Source of the DNA: Oerskovia enterophila
GTDB taxonomy: Bacteria > Actinomycetota > Actinomycetes > Actinomycetales > Cellulomonadaceae
Assembly: GCF_001692445.1 (NCBI RefSeq)
Contig: NZ_MAQA01000006.1
Coordinates: forward strand, 50,907-114,906
DNA: 64,000 nt
Direction: 5' to 3'
Shown here: in pieces, positions 43,225 to 53,191 of the stretch
How the letters are laid out: every line of letters begins with the position of its first letter
Numbering within the stretch: position 1 is the stretch's first letter
Notes under the pieces: generated by a model
What the model saw: only the letters and a program-made list of their open reading frames with translations
What the model was told of the DNA's origin: nothing
The model's database searches: none
Made by a program: the position numbers and the translations under genes

Positions 43225-44862
43225 ATGGCAAGCGAACCAGCCGACGGCGGCCAGGGCGGCAGCGCCGCGATCGACGGACTCATCGACCCCGAGGACCCCT
43301 CGGCCACGTACGTCCTGGAGCCCGACGTCGTCGCTCCCCTCGTGGCCCGGATCGTCACCTCCCACACCGCGGGCGACCACCGCTCGCTCCTCCCGTTCAC
43401 GGGCGCCCCGCTCGCGGCGATCCCCCTGTCCTCGGTCGAGGACGTGGCGGACGCGGTCGAGCGCGCTCGGCGTGCGCAGCGCTCGTGGGCGCACACCACG
43501 GTCGCCGAGCGCGCGGCCGTGCTCCTGCGCTTCCACGACCTGGTCCTGGAGCGGCAGTCCGAGGTCCTGGACCTGCTGCAGATGGAGACCGGCAAGTCGC
43601 GGCGCAGCGCGTTCGAGGAGGTCGCGGACATCGCCCAGGTCACGCGGCACTACGGCGTGCGGGCGGGCGCGTACCTCGCGGACCGTCGCGTGGGTGGCAT
43701 GCTCCCGGTCCTGACCCGGGCCACGGTGCACCGCCGGCCCGTGGGGGTCGTCGGCGCCATCGCTCCCTGGAACTACCCGCTGACTCTCGGTCTCGCCGAG
43801 GCCCTGCCCGCGCTCGTGGCGGGCAACGCGGTCGTGCTCAAGCCGGACCCGCAGACGTCCCTGACCGCGCTGTGGGCCGCCGAGCTCCTCGAGGAGGCCG
43901 GGCTGCCCGGCGACCTCTTCCTCGTCGTCGCGGGCGGCGGCGACATCGGGGCCGCCCTGACCGGCCACGTCGACCACATCGCCTTCACGGGCTCGACCGC
44001 GACGGGGCGCAAGGTCGCCGCACAGGCGGGCGAGCGCCTCATCGGGACCACGCTCGAGCTGGGGGGCAAGAACCCCCTGTACGTCGCGGCGGACGCGCAC
44101 GTCCCGTCGGCCGCCCAGGGCGCGGTCCGCGCCTGCTTCTCGAACAGCGGCCAGCTGTGCGTCTCGATCGAGCGCCTGATCCTCCACGAGGACATCGCCG
44201 AGGAGTTCCTCGACGCGTTCGTCCCGCTCGTGCGCGGGCTCACGCTCGGGACCGCGCTCGACTACTCGGTCGACATGGGCTCGCTCACGTCCCAGGCACA
44301 GCTCGACCGTGTGGTCGCGCACGTCGACGACGCCCTGGCGGAGGGCGCGCGGGTGCTGGCAGGCGGTGTCCACCGCGCGGACATCGGCCCCTTCTTCTAC
44401 GCGCCCACGGTCCTCGACCACGTCCCGCCCACCGCGGACTGCGCCCACGAGGAGACGTTCGGCCCGGTCGTCTCGGTGACCCGCGTGCCCGACGACGCGA
44501 CCGCGATCCGCGTCATGAACGACTCCGAGTACGGACTCAGCGCGAGCATCTGGACCCAGGACACGGCCCGTGGGCGCCGCCTCGCGGCGCAGGTCGAGGC
44601 CGGCGCCGTCAACATCAACGACGGCTACGCCTCGGCGTTCGGGTCGGTCTCGGCCCCCATGGGCGGGTTCAAGTCGTCGGGCCAGGGGCGCAGGCACGGA
44701 CGCGAGGGCATCGAGGCGCTCACCGAGCCCCAGACGATCGTGGTCCAGCGCGGGGTGTCCCGCGGGCTGAGCTTCGACACGCTGTACGCCCAGCCGGGGG
44801 ACCGGCCCAGCCGGTTGCTCACGGCCGCGTTCTCGGTCATGAAGAAGCTGCGCCTGCCGTAG
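43225..44862 (+). CDS. succinic semialdehyde dehydrogenase-type aldehyde dehydrogenase
   Basis: A 545-residue NAD(P)-dependent aldehyde dehydrogenase. VVGAIAPWNYPLTLGLAEALPAL, the cofactor loop IAFTGSTATGRKVAAQAGE, the Glu motif LELGGKNPLYV and the catalytic Cys in NSGQLCVSIERL are all present. ETFGPVVSVTRV and GGFKSSGQGRRHGREGI follow. The overall pattern matches the actinobacterial succinic semialdehyde dehydrogenase GabD2 group, which is longer than E. coli GabD at both ends. The substrate is still an inference. It converges on a SanA-like gene. Confidence 0.9.
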   Translation: MASEPADGGQGGSAAIDGLIDPEDPSATYVLEPDVVAPLVARIVTSHTAGDHRSLLPFTGAPLAAIPLSSVEDVADAVERARRAQRSWAHTTVAERAAVLLRFHDLVLERQSEVLDLLQMETGKSRRSAFEEVADIAQVTRHYGVRAGAYLADRRVGGMLPVLTRATVHRRPVGVVGAIAPWNYPLTLGLAEALPALVAGNAVVLKPDPQTSLTALWAAELLEEAGLPGDLFLVVAGGGDIGAALTGHVDHIAFTGSTATGRKVAAQAGERLIGTTLELGGKNPLYVAADAHVPSAAQGAVRACFSNSGQLCVSIERLILHEDIAEEFLDAFVPLVRGLTLGTALDYSVDMGSLTSQAQLDRVVAHVDDALAEGARVLAGGVHRADIGPFFYAPTVLDHVPPTADCAHEETFGPVVSVTRVPDDATAIRVMNDSEYGLSASIWTQDTARGRRLAAQVEAGAVNINDGYASAFGSVSAPMGGFKSSGQGRRHGREGIEALTEPQTIVVQRGVSRGLSFDTLYAQPGDRPSRLLTAAFSVMKKLRLP

Positions 44863-44886
44863 CGGCGTCGCACCGGCCGGCCCCCG

Positions 44887-44934
44887 CCACGGCAGAGCGC
44901 CCGTCCCGTCTCCAGTACGGGCGCTCTGCCGTGG
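44887..44934. terminator. bidirectional terminator between the aldehyde dehydrogenase and SanA-like genes
   Basis: An 18-bp stem (CCACGGCAGAGCGCCCGT at 44887-44904 with 44917-44934) and a 12-nt loop, between convergent genes. Confidence 0.88.
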
Positions 44935-44937
44935 GTG

Positions 44938-45666
44938 TCAGGGCGCCGTGGAGAGCGACTCCAGGGCGTCGGTGACCGCGGTCTCCTTCGTGCCAAGGTG
45001 CACGGGCTCGCGGTGCGTGACGGCGTCCCAGGCTGCCTTGAGCGAGGCCGGCACCTCGCGGACACGGTACATCACGGCCTTCGCGGGCTCGACGCTCGTC
45101 GAGGAGACGCCCACACCCACGGCGTCGATCCCCGCCCGCGAGCACGAGAACAGGGCACGCGGCAGGTGGTAGTCCTGCGTCACGACCACGGCCTCGGTGA
45201 CCCCGAAGATCTCGCGCGCACGGACGCACGTGTCGTGGGTGTCGAACCCGGCGAAGTCGCGGACCACGTGCTCGGCCGGGACACCTTGCTCCACGAGCCA
45301 GTCGAGCATCGCGGTCGGCTCGTCGTACCCCTCGCGCGAGTTGTCGCCGCTCACGAGGACGACCTGGACCTTCCCCTGCTCGTAGAGCTCGCGTGCCGCG
45401 TCGAGGCGGCGACGCAGGAAGGTCGACGGCGACCCGTCGGGTCGCAGGCCCGCACCGAGCACGAGGGCCACGGGGCGGTCGGGCGCCGAGGCGACGTCGG
45501 GGCTGACCCGGGACTGACCGGTGACCTGCACCCAGGCGAGCGGAGCCGCGACCACGAGCACGAGCGCGGCGGCGCCGAGCGCGAGCGCGCGCCGACGTCG
45601 TCGAGAGGCCGGGACGTGCTGTGCCGTCGGTGCCGTCGGTGCGGGGTTCCCCTGCGGTTCGCTCAC
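44938..45666 (-). CDS. SanA/YdcF-like DUF218 membrane protein
   Basis: A 242-residue protein with a short Arg-rich cytoplasmic N-terminus (ASRRRRRALAL), one membrane helix at about 26-47 and an exported DUF218 domain. PVALVLGAGLRPDGSPSTFLRRRLDAARELY, VVLVSGDNSREGYDEPTAMLDWL, VVRDFAGFDTHDTCVRAREIF and VVVTQDYHLPRALFSCSRAGI are typical. SanA proteins affect vancomycin tolerance and envelope barrier function in enterobacteria; the chemistry is unknown. A TAGGCT -10 lies 7 nt before the GTG. Confidence 0.88.
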   Translation of the reverse strand: MSEPQGNPAPTAPTAQHVPASRRRRRALALGAAALVLVVAAPLAWVQVTGQSRVSPDVASAPDRPVALVLGAGLRPDGSPSTFLRRRLDAARELYEQGKVQVVLVSGDNSREGYDEPTAMLDWLVEQGVPAEHVVRDFAGFDTHDTCVRAREIFGVTEAVVVTQDYHLPRALFSCSRAGIDAVGVGVSSTSVEPAKAVMYRVREVPASLKAAWDAVTHREPVHLGTKETAVTDALESLSTAP

Positions 45667-45673
45667 GCGGGCG

Positions 45674-45679
45674 AGCCTA
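45674..45679 (-). promoter_or_regulatory. -10 element of the leaderless SanA-like gene
   Basis: TAGGCT on the minus strand lies 7 nt before the GTG at 45666. Confidence 0.45.
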
Positions 45680-45789
45680 GCGGCCGGCCTCGGCTCCGGG
45701 GCCTTGCCACCGCGCGCCGCGCGGTCGAGGCCGGGCCGGGCCGGGCGGCCCCGAGAGGTCCCGAGATCCCGGGCGGGCGGTCAGACGGC

Positions 45790-46779
45790 TCACGGGGCCC
45801 CGAGGAGACCCGCGAGCTCGGTCCGGAGGTTCTCCTCGGCGCGCGCGGCCCAGCGTTCGCGCCCGAGCGGCGTCCGGAAGAGCTCCGGCAGCGCGAGGAG
45901 CTGCTCGAGCACCGCGGCGCGCCCCGTGCGGAAGAGGTCGTCGGGGACGTGCGCGTACTCCGCACGGACCTGGCGCACGTAGCGGGCGTAGCGGTCGGGC
46001 ATGGCGCCGAGGATCGCGAGGTCCGCGTCGCACACGAGTGCGCCCGCGGTGTCGCCGGGGGAGGGGGCGTGGCTCGCGGTGAGCCGGACGAGCCGGGCGA
46101 CCTCCACCACGTCGTCGGCCGTGAGGTGCGTGCTGCCTGCGGCGGGGTCCGCGCCCGGGCCGGGCGTCGTCGTCGGGCCGGTGACCAGCGGGCCGAGGCT
46201 CGCCACCGCGAGCGCGGCGGACGCCTCCTCGTCGTCGCCCGCGACGCCCTCGTGGACCGCATCGTGGAACCACAGCGCGAGCTGCGCACGCAGCGACGTG
46301 CCCGACGGCGCAGGCTCGCCCGGCGTCGGCACGCCCGGCGAGCGTCCCTCGAGGACAGCGAGCGAGTCGAGCACGTGCACCAGGTGCGAGGGGCCGTGGT
46401 AGGCGCGGTGCGGCTCGTGCCACCGGCGCACGAGGTCCGCGCCGACCTCGCGCGCGCCCGGGACGCCCGGCAGGAGCGTGTCCCAGCGGGCCCCGAGCGC
46501 GGCGGCCTTCGCGGCCCCGCGCTCGCGCGCAGGGACGCGCAGGCCCGAGGCGCGCAGCCGCACGATGAGCTCGCGGCCCGAGACGTCGTGCGCCCCTGCG
46601 GCGACGCAGTCCGCGTGCCGGTCGGCCGGGACGTCGTAGTGGTCGAGGTCGAACGCGCGCCGCCCCAGCCCCAGGCGCTCGGCGAACGCGTGCAGCTCGT
46701 CGAGCGAGGAGTCGGACACGAGGTGGGACCAGAGGGTCCCGTGGGCCGGCCAGGTCGGCGGGTCGATGAGAAGAGCCAC
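45790..46779 (-). CDS. DUF4031 plus HD-domain protein
   Basis: A 329-residue two-domain protein. Residues 1-85 are DUF4031 (MALLIDPPTWPAHGTLWSHL, then HADCVAAGAHDVSGRELI). The rest is an HD-type metal-dependent phosphohydrolase-like domain with WHEPHRAYHGPSHLVHVLD, the HD pair in LALWFHDAVHEG and a second metal site in LVCDADLAILG. HD proteins cleave phosphodiesters or nucleotides; the substrate is unknown. The GTG start is fixed by the DUF4031 consensus, yet it lies inside a 38-bp hairpin. Downstream of ackA on the same strand. Confidence 0.82.
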   Translation of the reverse strand: MALLIDPPTWPAHGTLWSHLVSDSSLDELHAFAERLGLGRRAFDLDHYDVPADRHADCVAAGAHDVSGRELIVRLRASGLRVPARERGAAKAAALGARWDTLLPGVPGAREVGADLVRRWHEPHRAYHGPSHLVHVLDSLAVLEGRSPGVPTPGEPAPSGTSLRAQLALWFHDAVHEGVAGDDEEASAALAVASLGPLVTGPTTTPGPGADPAAGSTHLTADDVVEVARLVRLTASHAPSPGDTAGALVCDADLAILGAMPDRYARYVRQVRAEYAHVPDDLFRTGRAAVLEQLLALPELFRTPLGRERWAARAEENLRTELAGLLGAP

Positions 46780-46810
46780 GCCTCGACCCTAGAGGGTCGA
46801 GGCGTGGCTC
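46773..46810 (-). repeat. 18-bp inverted repeat over the -10 and start codon of the DUF4031-HD gene
   Basis: Arms 46773-46790 and 46793-46810 are exactly complementary around an AG loop. On the minus strand they contain a -10 TAGGGT (46791 to 46786) and, 6 nt later, the GTG start at 46779. It may be an operator, a terminator for the ackA operon, or both. Confidence 0.7.
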
Positions 46811-46895
46811 GGGTCGTGCGCCGGCAGTGCCGTGCCGGTGCACCGTCGTCGTCGGGCGGTGCTCCCTGCCCGACGGCGTCAGCGGGGTGGTGAGG

Positions 46896-48257
46896 TCAGC
46901 TCTCCACGGCGAGGGTCGGCTCGGACGCGCCGTCCTCGGCCGGGACCTCGGTGGCCACCGTCTCGGAGGCTAGCGCAGCCGGCGGGAACGTGACAGGTCG
47001 ACCCGCCTTCTCGGTCTCCTCGACGACCTCGACGCTCAGGCGGGCGATCGCGAGCTCCTCCATGGTGGGGACGACCATGACGAGCGTGCTCGTCCAGTCG
47101 GGCGAGATGACGCGCGGCTCCCTGCTGCGGACCGCGTTGCGCTCGGGGTCGACCGCGATGCCCAGCCCTGCGAGCCCCTCGACGACCTGGGCGCGCACGA
47201 TGTCGTCGTTCTCGCCCACGCCCGCCGTGAAGGCGATCACGTCGATGCGCCCCAGCACGGCCATGTACGCGCCGATGTACTTGCGCAGGCGGTGGATGTA
47301 GACGTCCAGGGCCAGCCGGGCGTCCTCGTCTCCCGCCGCGATGAGCTCGTGCAGCGCACGGAAGTCGTTCTCCCCCGCGAGGCCCTTGATGCCCGAACGC
47401 TTGTTGAACAGGTCGTCGAGCTCGTCGATCGACATGCCCGCGTTGCGCGCGAGGTGGAAGATGACCGCGGGGTCGATGTCCCCGGTGCGGGTCCCCATGA
47501 CCAGACCCTCGAGCGGCGTCAGGCCCATCGAGGTGTCGACCGCGATCCCGCCGCGCACGGCCGAGGCCGACGCGCCGTTGCCGAGGTGCAGGACGATGAT
47601 GTTGAGGTCCTGCAGGCGGCGGCCCAGGACGCGCGCGACCTTGCCCGACACGTAGTGGTGGCTCGTGCCGTGGAAGCCGTACCTGCGCACGCCGTACTTC
47701 TCCGCGGTCTCCTTCTCGAGCGCGTAGGTCGAGGCGGCCTTGGGCAGCGACGAGAAGAACGCGGTGTCGAACACCGCGACGTGCGGGACGTCGGGCAGGA
47801 GCCGACGCGCGACCGAGATGCCCGTGACGTTGGCCGGGTTGTGCAGCGGCGCGAGCGGGGCCAGGTCGAGGATCTGGCGCTCCACGTCGTCGTCGACCAG
47901 GACCGGACGCGAGAACGTCGCGCCGCCGTGCACCACGCGGTGCCCCACGGCGTAGACGTTGGCGTCCGCGAGCCGCGGCCCGACCTCGTCGAAGAGCGAG
48001 AGCGCGATGCGCAGCGCCTCGCCGTGGTCCGCGACGTGCTCCTCGCGCGTCGTCGTGTTCCCCGCGAAGCGGTGCTTGATGACCCCGCTCGACTCGCCGA
48101 TGCGCTCGATCGTCCCGGCGGCGATGGCCTCGCCGCCCACCGGGTTGACCAGCTGGTACTTGAGCGAGGACGAGCCCGAGTTCATCACGAGCACCGAGCC
48201 GTGCGCGCCGTACGCCGAGTACGGGTTGGTGCGCTCGTGCTCCGGGAGGACGGTCAT
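46896..48257 (-). CDS. ackA: acetate kinase
   Basis: AckA converts acetyl phosphate and ADP to acetate and ATP. The 453-residue protein has VLVMNSGSSSLKYQLV near residue 20, GHRVVHGG, FDTAFFSSLP, YGFHGTSHHYVSGKVA, IVLHLGNGASASAVRGG and FTAGVGEND, all in the canonical order of the ASKHA fold. An N-terminal stretch of 18 residues and a C-terminal tail of about 40 residues are extra. The ATG overlaps the pta stop by 4 nt. It is the last gene of the xfp-pta-ackA operon. Confidence 0.97.
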   Translation of the reverse strand: MTVLPEHERTNPYSAYGAHGSVLVMNSGSSSLKYQLVNPVGGEAIAAGTIERIGESSGVIKHRFAGNTTTREEHVADHGEALRIALSLFDEVGPRLADANVYAVGHRVVHGGATFSRPVLVDDDVERQILDLAPLAPLHNPANVTGISVARRLLPDVPHVAVFDTAFFSSLPKAASTYALEKETAEKYGVRRYGFHGTSHHYVSGKVARVLGRRLQDLNIIVLHLGNGASASAVRGGIAVDTSMGLTPLEGLVMGTRTGDIDPAVIFHLARNAGMSIDELDDLFNKRSGIKGLAGENDFRALHELIAAGDEDARLALDVYIHRLRKYIGAYMAVLGRIDVIAFTAGVGENDDIVRAQVVEGLAGLGIAVDPERNAVRSREPRVISPDWTSTLVMVVPTMEELAIARLSVEVVEETEKAGRPVTFPPAALASETVATEVPAEDGASEPTLAVES

Positions 48258-50456
48258 GCGGATGCTCCGTTCGTGCTGGTCAGGGCGGTCGACCCTGCCT
48301 GTGCCTGGATGGCCGTGATGGCCACGGTGTTGACGATGTCCTGGACCAGGGCACCGCGCGAGAGGTCGTTCACGGGCTTGTTGAGGCCCTGCAGGACCGG
48401 TCCCACGGCCACCGCTCCGGCCGAGCGCTGCACGGCCTTGTAGGTGTTGTTGCCCGTGTTGAGGTCCGGGAAGATGAAGACGGTCGCCTTGCCGGCCACG
48501 TCCGAGCCCGGCATCTTGGAGGCCGCCACCGAGGCGTCCACCGCGGCGTCGTACTGGATGGGGCCCTCGACGAACAGGTCGGGGCGACGGCTGCGCACCA
48601 GCTCGGTCGCGGAACGCACCTTGTCGACGTCGACGCCCGAGCCGGACTCGCCCGTCGAGTAGGACAGCATCGCGACGCGCTGGTCGATCCCGAACTGCAG
48701 CGCCGTGGCCGCGGACGAGATGGCGATGTCCGCGAGCTGCGTGTCGGTCGGGTCGGGGTTCACGGCGCAGTCGCCGTAGACCAGGACCCGGTCCTCGAGG
48801 CACATGAGGAACACGGACGAGACGACCGAGACGCCCGGGACGGTCTTGATGATCTCGAACGACGGCTTGATGGTGTGCGCCGTGGTGTGCCGGGCGCCCG
48901 AGACCATGCCGTCTGCCAGGCCGAGGTGGACCATCATGGTGCCGAAGTAGGACACGTCCGGCACGATCTCGCGTGCCCGCTCGACCGTCATGCCCTTGTG
49001 GGCGCGCAGCCGCGTGTACTCCTCGGCGAACCGCTCGACGAGCTCGGGGTCGTGCGGGTCGATCACGGTCGCGGCGTCGATGTCGAGGCCCAGCTCGGTC
49101 GCGCGCGCCCGGATCGACTGCTCGTCGCCCAGGATCGTGAGGTCCGCGACCTGGCGGCCCAGGAGCGTCGAGGCCGCGCGCAGGATGCGGTCGTCCTCGC
49201 CCTCGGGGAGCACGATGTTCTTGCGGTCCGCGCGGGCCCGGGACAGGAGCTCGTACTCGAACATGAGCGGCGTGACGACCTCCGGGCGCGGGACGTCGAG
49301 CCCCGCGAGGAGCGCCGCGCCGTCGACGTTCTGCTCGAACAGCGCGAGCGCGGTGTCGACCTTGCGCTGCGACTCCTTGGACACCCGGCCTCGCGCGCGC
49401 GACGCGGCGCTCGCCGAGCGGAACGTCCCCAGGTCCGTGCGGATGATCGGCAGGCTCGGATCGAGGGCCTCCACGAGGCGCCCGGTCGAGTCGGGCGGGT
49501 AGAACCCGCCGTTGAGGATGATGCCCGCGAGCGACGGGAAGTTGCGCGCCTGCTGGGCGGCGAGCAGCCCGATGAGGATGTCGCTGCGGTCGCCGGGCGT
49601 GATGACCACGGCACCGTCGACCAGCTTGTCGAGCAGGTGCTCGAGCGACATGGCGCCCACGAGCACGTCGAGCACCTCGCGGCCGAGCAGCTCGGGGTCG
49701 CCCAGGGCGAGCTCGCCGCCCACGGCCTCCATGAGCGCGGCCACGGTGGGCGCGTTGAGGAACGGGTCCTCGGGGATGGCCCAGCCGGGCAGCGTGCCCG
49801 ACGACAGCGTGGCCAGCTGGGCGCGCACGTCCTCGATGCTGGCCGGCAGGCAGCGGTTCGCGATGACCGCGATGGGCTGGGCGTGGTTCGAGCGCAGCTC
49901 GGACACGCTGACCTCGATGAGGTTCGCGATGGCCTCGGGGGAGCGCTCGCGGCCCGAGACGACCAGGAGCACGGGTGCTCCCAGGTTGGCGGCGATCCGC
50001 GCGTTGAACGCGAGCTCGGTCGGTCCCGCGACGTCGGTGTAGTCCGTCCCGACGACGACCACGAAGTCGCACTGCTTGGCGACCTCGTGGTAGCGCGAGA
50101 CGATCTGCGCGAGCGCGGCCTCGGGGTCGGCGTGGACGTCGTCGTACGTGACGCCCATGGCCTCCTCGTAGGTGAGGTCGACGCCGTCGTGCGCGAGCAG
50201 GAGCTCGAGCACGTAGTCGCGGTCCTGCTCGCGTGAGCCGGCGTCGGCCGGTGCGGACCCACCCGGGGCGCCCACGGCCTCGACGGGGACCGTCGCCCCC
50301 CGTGAAGGCGCTGGGCGAGGTCCTGGTCACGGGGCGGAAGACCCCGACCCGCTGGACCCTGCGGGTCAGCAGGTCGAGGACTCCCAGGGCGATCGTCGAC
50401 TTCCCCGTCTCACCCTCGGGTGAGGCGAGGTAGATGGATCGGGCGGTGCTGGTCAC
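48254..50456 (-). pseudogene. pta: phosphate acetyltransferase, frameshifted at a C6 run
   Basis: Pta interconverts acetyl phosphate and acetyl-CoA. The C-terminal frame from 50275 down has the DRTGG domain and the catalytic PTA domain (PEGEDDRILRAASTLLGRQVADLTILGD, SSVFLMCLEDRVLVYGDCAVNPDP, KATVFIFPDLNTGNNTYKAVQRS). The N-terminal BioD-like P-loop domain ([28 protein letters not shown]) starts at GTG 50456 but in another frame. The switch lies at C6, 50296-50301: with five Cs the two halves join in frame into 733 residues, a normal size. GTG overlaps the xfp stop. Either a sequencing error or a true lesion. Confidence 0.88.
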
Positions 50457-52948
50457 TCGTTGTCGCCTCCGGTAGCGGCGGCCGCGTCGTACGCCGGCCC
50501 GCCTTCTGCAGTTGCGGTGTCGCCCGCGTCGGGCCACACCCAGTCACGGACCGAGGGGATGTCCTCGCCGTGCTCCCTCGTGTACTGACGAGCCTCGAGA
50601 CGAGCGTCCACCATCTTCTGGCGCAGCCCGGCCGCCTTCGACCGCAGCGAGGGCACGCGGTCGATCACGTCGATCACCAGGTGGAACCGGTCGAGGTCGT
50701 TGAGCATGACCATGTCGAACGGCGTGGTGGTGGTGCCCTCCTCCTTGTAGCCGCGCACGTGGATGTTCTCGTGCCCGTTGCGGCGGTAGGTCAGGCGGTG
50801 GATGAGCCACGGGTAGCCGTGGTACGCGAACACGACCGGCTTGTCCGTGGTGAACAGGGTGTCGAAGTCGCGGTCGGAGAGACCGTGCGGGTGCTCCTTC
50901 TCGTCCTGCAGGCGCATGAGGTCCACGACGTTGACCACGCGGACCTTGAGCTCGGGCAGGTGCTGGCGCAGCAGGTCGGCCGCGGCCAGGGTCTCGAGCG
51001 TGGGGACGTCCCCGGCGCAGCCGAGCACCACGTCGGGGTCCTCGCCCGGGACCTCGGTGCCCGCCCACTCCCAGATGCCCAGGCCGCGCGTGCAGTGCGC
51101 CACGGCCTGGTCCATGGTCAGGAAGTTCGGCGCCGGCTGCTTGCCCGCGACCACGACGTTCACGTACTGGCGCGAGCGCAGGCAGTGGTCGTAGGTCGAG
51201 AGCAGCGTGTTGGCGTCCGGCGGCAGGTAGACGCGGACGATCTCGGCCTTCTTGTTGACCACGTGGTCGATGAATCCGGGGTCCTGGTGGCTGAACCCGT
51301 TGTGGTCCTGGCGCCACACGTGGCTCGAGAGCAGGTAGTTGAGGCTCGCGATGGGCCGGCGCCACGGGATGTCGTTGGTGACCTTGAGCCACTTGGCGTG
51401 CTGGTTGAACATCGAGTCGATGATGTGGATGAAGGCCTCGTAGCACGAGAACAGCCCGTGGCGCCCCGTGAGGAGGTACCCCTCGAGCCAGCCCTGGCAC
51501 TGGTGCTCGGAGAGCATCTCCATGACGCGACCGGCGCGCGCGAGGTGCTCGTCGACGTCGGGCCCGAAGAACTCGGCGTTCCACTGCTTGTCCGTGACCT
51601 CGTAGACCGCCTGGAGGCGGTTGGACGCGGTCTCGTCGGGTCCGAAGATCCGGAAGTTGTCCGGGTTGAGGCGGACCACGTCGGTGAGCCACTGCCCCAG
51701 GACCCTGGTCGCCTCGGAGAGGCCCGCGCCGGGGGCCGTGACCTCGACGCCGTAGTCGCGGAAGTCGGGCAGCCGCAGGTCCTTGAGGAGCAGGCCACCG
51801 TTGGTGTGCGGGTTGTCGCTCATGCGCAGCGTGCCGCGCGGGGCGAGCTGCGCGATGTCCGCGTCGAGCCGGCCCTTGTCGTCGAACAGCTCGTGGACCC
51901 GGTAGGAGTCGAGCCAGTCCTTGAGGTCCTGGAGGTGCTCGGGGGTGTCGCGCGCGCTCGCGAGCGGCACCTGGTGCGAGCGCCAGGAGTCCTCGGTCTT
52001 CTTGCCGTCGATGGACCTGGGTCCCGTCCAGCCCTTGGGCGTGCGGAACACGATCATGGGCCAGAACGGGCGCTCGTCGTTGCCCGCCGCGGCGTCGGCC
52101 TTGATCCGCGCGATGTGGTTGAGCACCTCGTCGAGCAGGGTCGCGAACCGGCGGTGCACCTCGTAGTGGTCCTCGCCGTCGAACCCCCCCGAGAAGAAGT
52201 AGGGCGTGTGCCCGTAGCCGACCATGAGGTCGTGCAGCTCGTCGTCGCTGATGCGGCCGAGGATCGTCGGGTTCGCGATCTTGTACCCGTTGAGGTGCAG
52301 GATCGGCAGCACGACGCCGTCGTTGACCGGGTTGACGAACTTGTTCGAGTGCCAGCTCGTGGCCAGCGGGCCGGTCTCGGCCTCGCCGTCGCCCACGACG
52401 GCCGCGACCAGGAGGTCCGGGTTGTCGAACGCCGCACCGTACGCGTGCGAGAGCGCGTAGCCGAGCTCGCCGCCCTCGTGGATCGAGCCGGGCGTCTCCG
52501 GGGCCACGTGCGAGGGGATGCCGCCGGGGAACGAGAACTGCCGGAACAGGCGGCGCAGCCCCTCGGTGTCCTGCGTGATGTCGGAGTACACCTCGGAGTA
52601 CGTGCCCTCGAGGTAGGAGTTCGCGACGAGGCCGGGGCCGCCGTGGCCGGGCCCGGTGACGTAGATCGTGGACTGCTCGCGCTCGACGATCGCCCGGTTG
52701 AGGTGCGCGTAGAGGAAGTTGAGACCGGGCGTCGTGCCCCAGTGGCCCAGGAGACGGGGCTTCACGTCGTCCCGGTCGAGCGGCTCGCGCAGCAAGGGGT
52801 TCGCGAGCAGGTAGATCTGCCCCACCGAGAGGTAGTTGGCCGCCCTCCACCAGCCGTCGACGCGGGCGAGGGTCTCCTCGGAGAGGGGGACGACCTCACC
52901 GGATCGCCAAGGTGTTCCTTCTGTCGGACGCGAGGTGGTCGTAGTCAT
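50453..52948 (-). CDS. xfp: xylulose-5-phosphate/fructose-6-phosphate phosphoketolase
   Basis: Phosphoketolase is a thiamine-diphosphate enzyme that splits xylulose-5-P or fructose-6-P with phosphate into acetyl phosphate plus glyceraldehyde-3-P or erythrose-4-P. The 831-residue protein has [55 protein letters not shown] sequence, the TPP motif [20 protein letters not shown] near residue 185, KGWTGPR and [18 protein letters not shown]. First gene of the operon; its product is the substrate of the next two enzymes. Confidence 0.97.
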   Translation of the reverse strand: MTTTTSRPTEGTPWRSGEVVPLSEETLARVDGWWRAANYLSVGQIYLLANPLLREPLDRDDVKPRLLGHWGTTPGLNFLYAHLNRAIVEREQSTIYVTGPGHGGPGLVANSYLEGTYSEVYSDITQDTEGLRRLFRQFSFPGGIPSHVAPETPGSIHEGGELGYALSHAYGAAFDNPDLLVAAVVGDGEAETGPLATSWHSNKFVNPVNDGVVLPILHLNGYKIANPTILGRISDDELHDLMVGYGHTPYFFSGGFDGEDHYEVHRRFATLLDEVLNHIARIKADAAAGNDERPFWPMIVFRTPKGWTGPRSIDGKKTEDSWRSHQVPLASARDTPEHLQDLKDWLDSYRVHELFDDKGRLDADIAQLAPRGTLRMSDNPHTNGGLLLKDLRLPDFRDYGVEVTAPGAGLSEATRVLGQWLTDVVRLNPDNFRIFGPDETASNRLQAVYEVTDKQWNAEFFGPDVDEHLARAGRVMEMLSEHQCQGWLEGYLLTGRHGLFSCYEAFIHIIDSMFNQHAKWLKVTNDIPWRRPIASLNYLLSSHVWRQDHNGFSHQDPGFIDHVVNKKAEIVRVYLPPDANTLLSTYDHCLRSRQYVNVVVAGKQPAPNFLTMDQAVAHCTRGLGIWEWAGTEVPGEDPDVVLGCAGDVPTLETLAAADLLRQHLPELKVRVVNVVDLMRLQDEKEHPHGLSDRDFDTLFTTDKPVVFAYHGYPWLIHRLTYRRNGHENIHVRGYKEEGTTTTPFDMVMLNDLDRFHLVIDVIDRVPSLRSKAAGLRQKMVDARLEARQYTREHGEDIPSVRDWVWPDAGDTATAEGGPAYDAAAATGGDNE

Positions 52949-53179
52949 CGCACGCTCCAGCTGTACCGGGGGATGGTGGCCCCTTCATACAACCCCATCG
53001 GCTGGGGCGACGCATGGTTTCGGTGGTCCCACGGAGTGTGAGGTGCGCCCGAAACGGCAGAAAAGGACGAAGGTCCCCGACCGGCTGGTCAGGAAGTCCC
53101 GATCGGGTCGTCGACGCGGCCGGGAGTGGTGTGGGTCACGTCTCCCCGCACGGATTCTCCGGGGCAACTCGCGCCCGGT
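52949..53179. other. divergent promoter region between xfp and SURF1
   Basis: About 240 nt that must hold the xfp promoter. GTATGA-like sequence on the minus strand near 52985 could be a -10, but no clear -35 or operator stands out. No ORF or RNA gene is recognised. Confidence 0.35.
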
Positions 53180-53185
53180 TACCGT
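53180..53185 (+). promoter_or_regulatory. -10 element of the leaderless SURF1 gene
   Basis: TACCGT lies 6 nt before the GTG at 53192. Confidence 0.4.
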
Positions 53186-53191
53186 GGGGGC

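Noticed and set aside
50296..50301. programmed ribosomal frameshift in pta
   Set aside because: No slippery heptamer or downstream pseudoknot is evident, and pta families are not known to use recoding. An indel is simpler.
46896..50537. 1213-codon continuous minus-strand frame
   Set aside because: It joins the Pta N-terminus, an out-of-frame middle with Arg/Pro/Gly runs and AckA. Only the two ends are real coding sequence; the middle is the wrong frame of pta.
50420..53041. 873-codon plus-strand ORF opposite xfp
   Set aside because: It is an antisense shadow of the phosphoketolase gene, rich in Val/Arg/Asp/His runs and without any domain, as expected from high-GC DNA.
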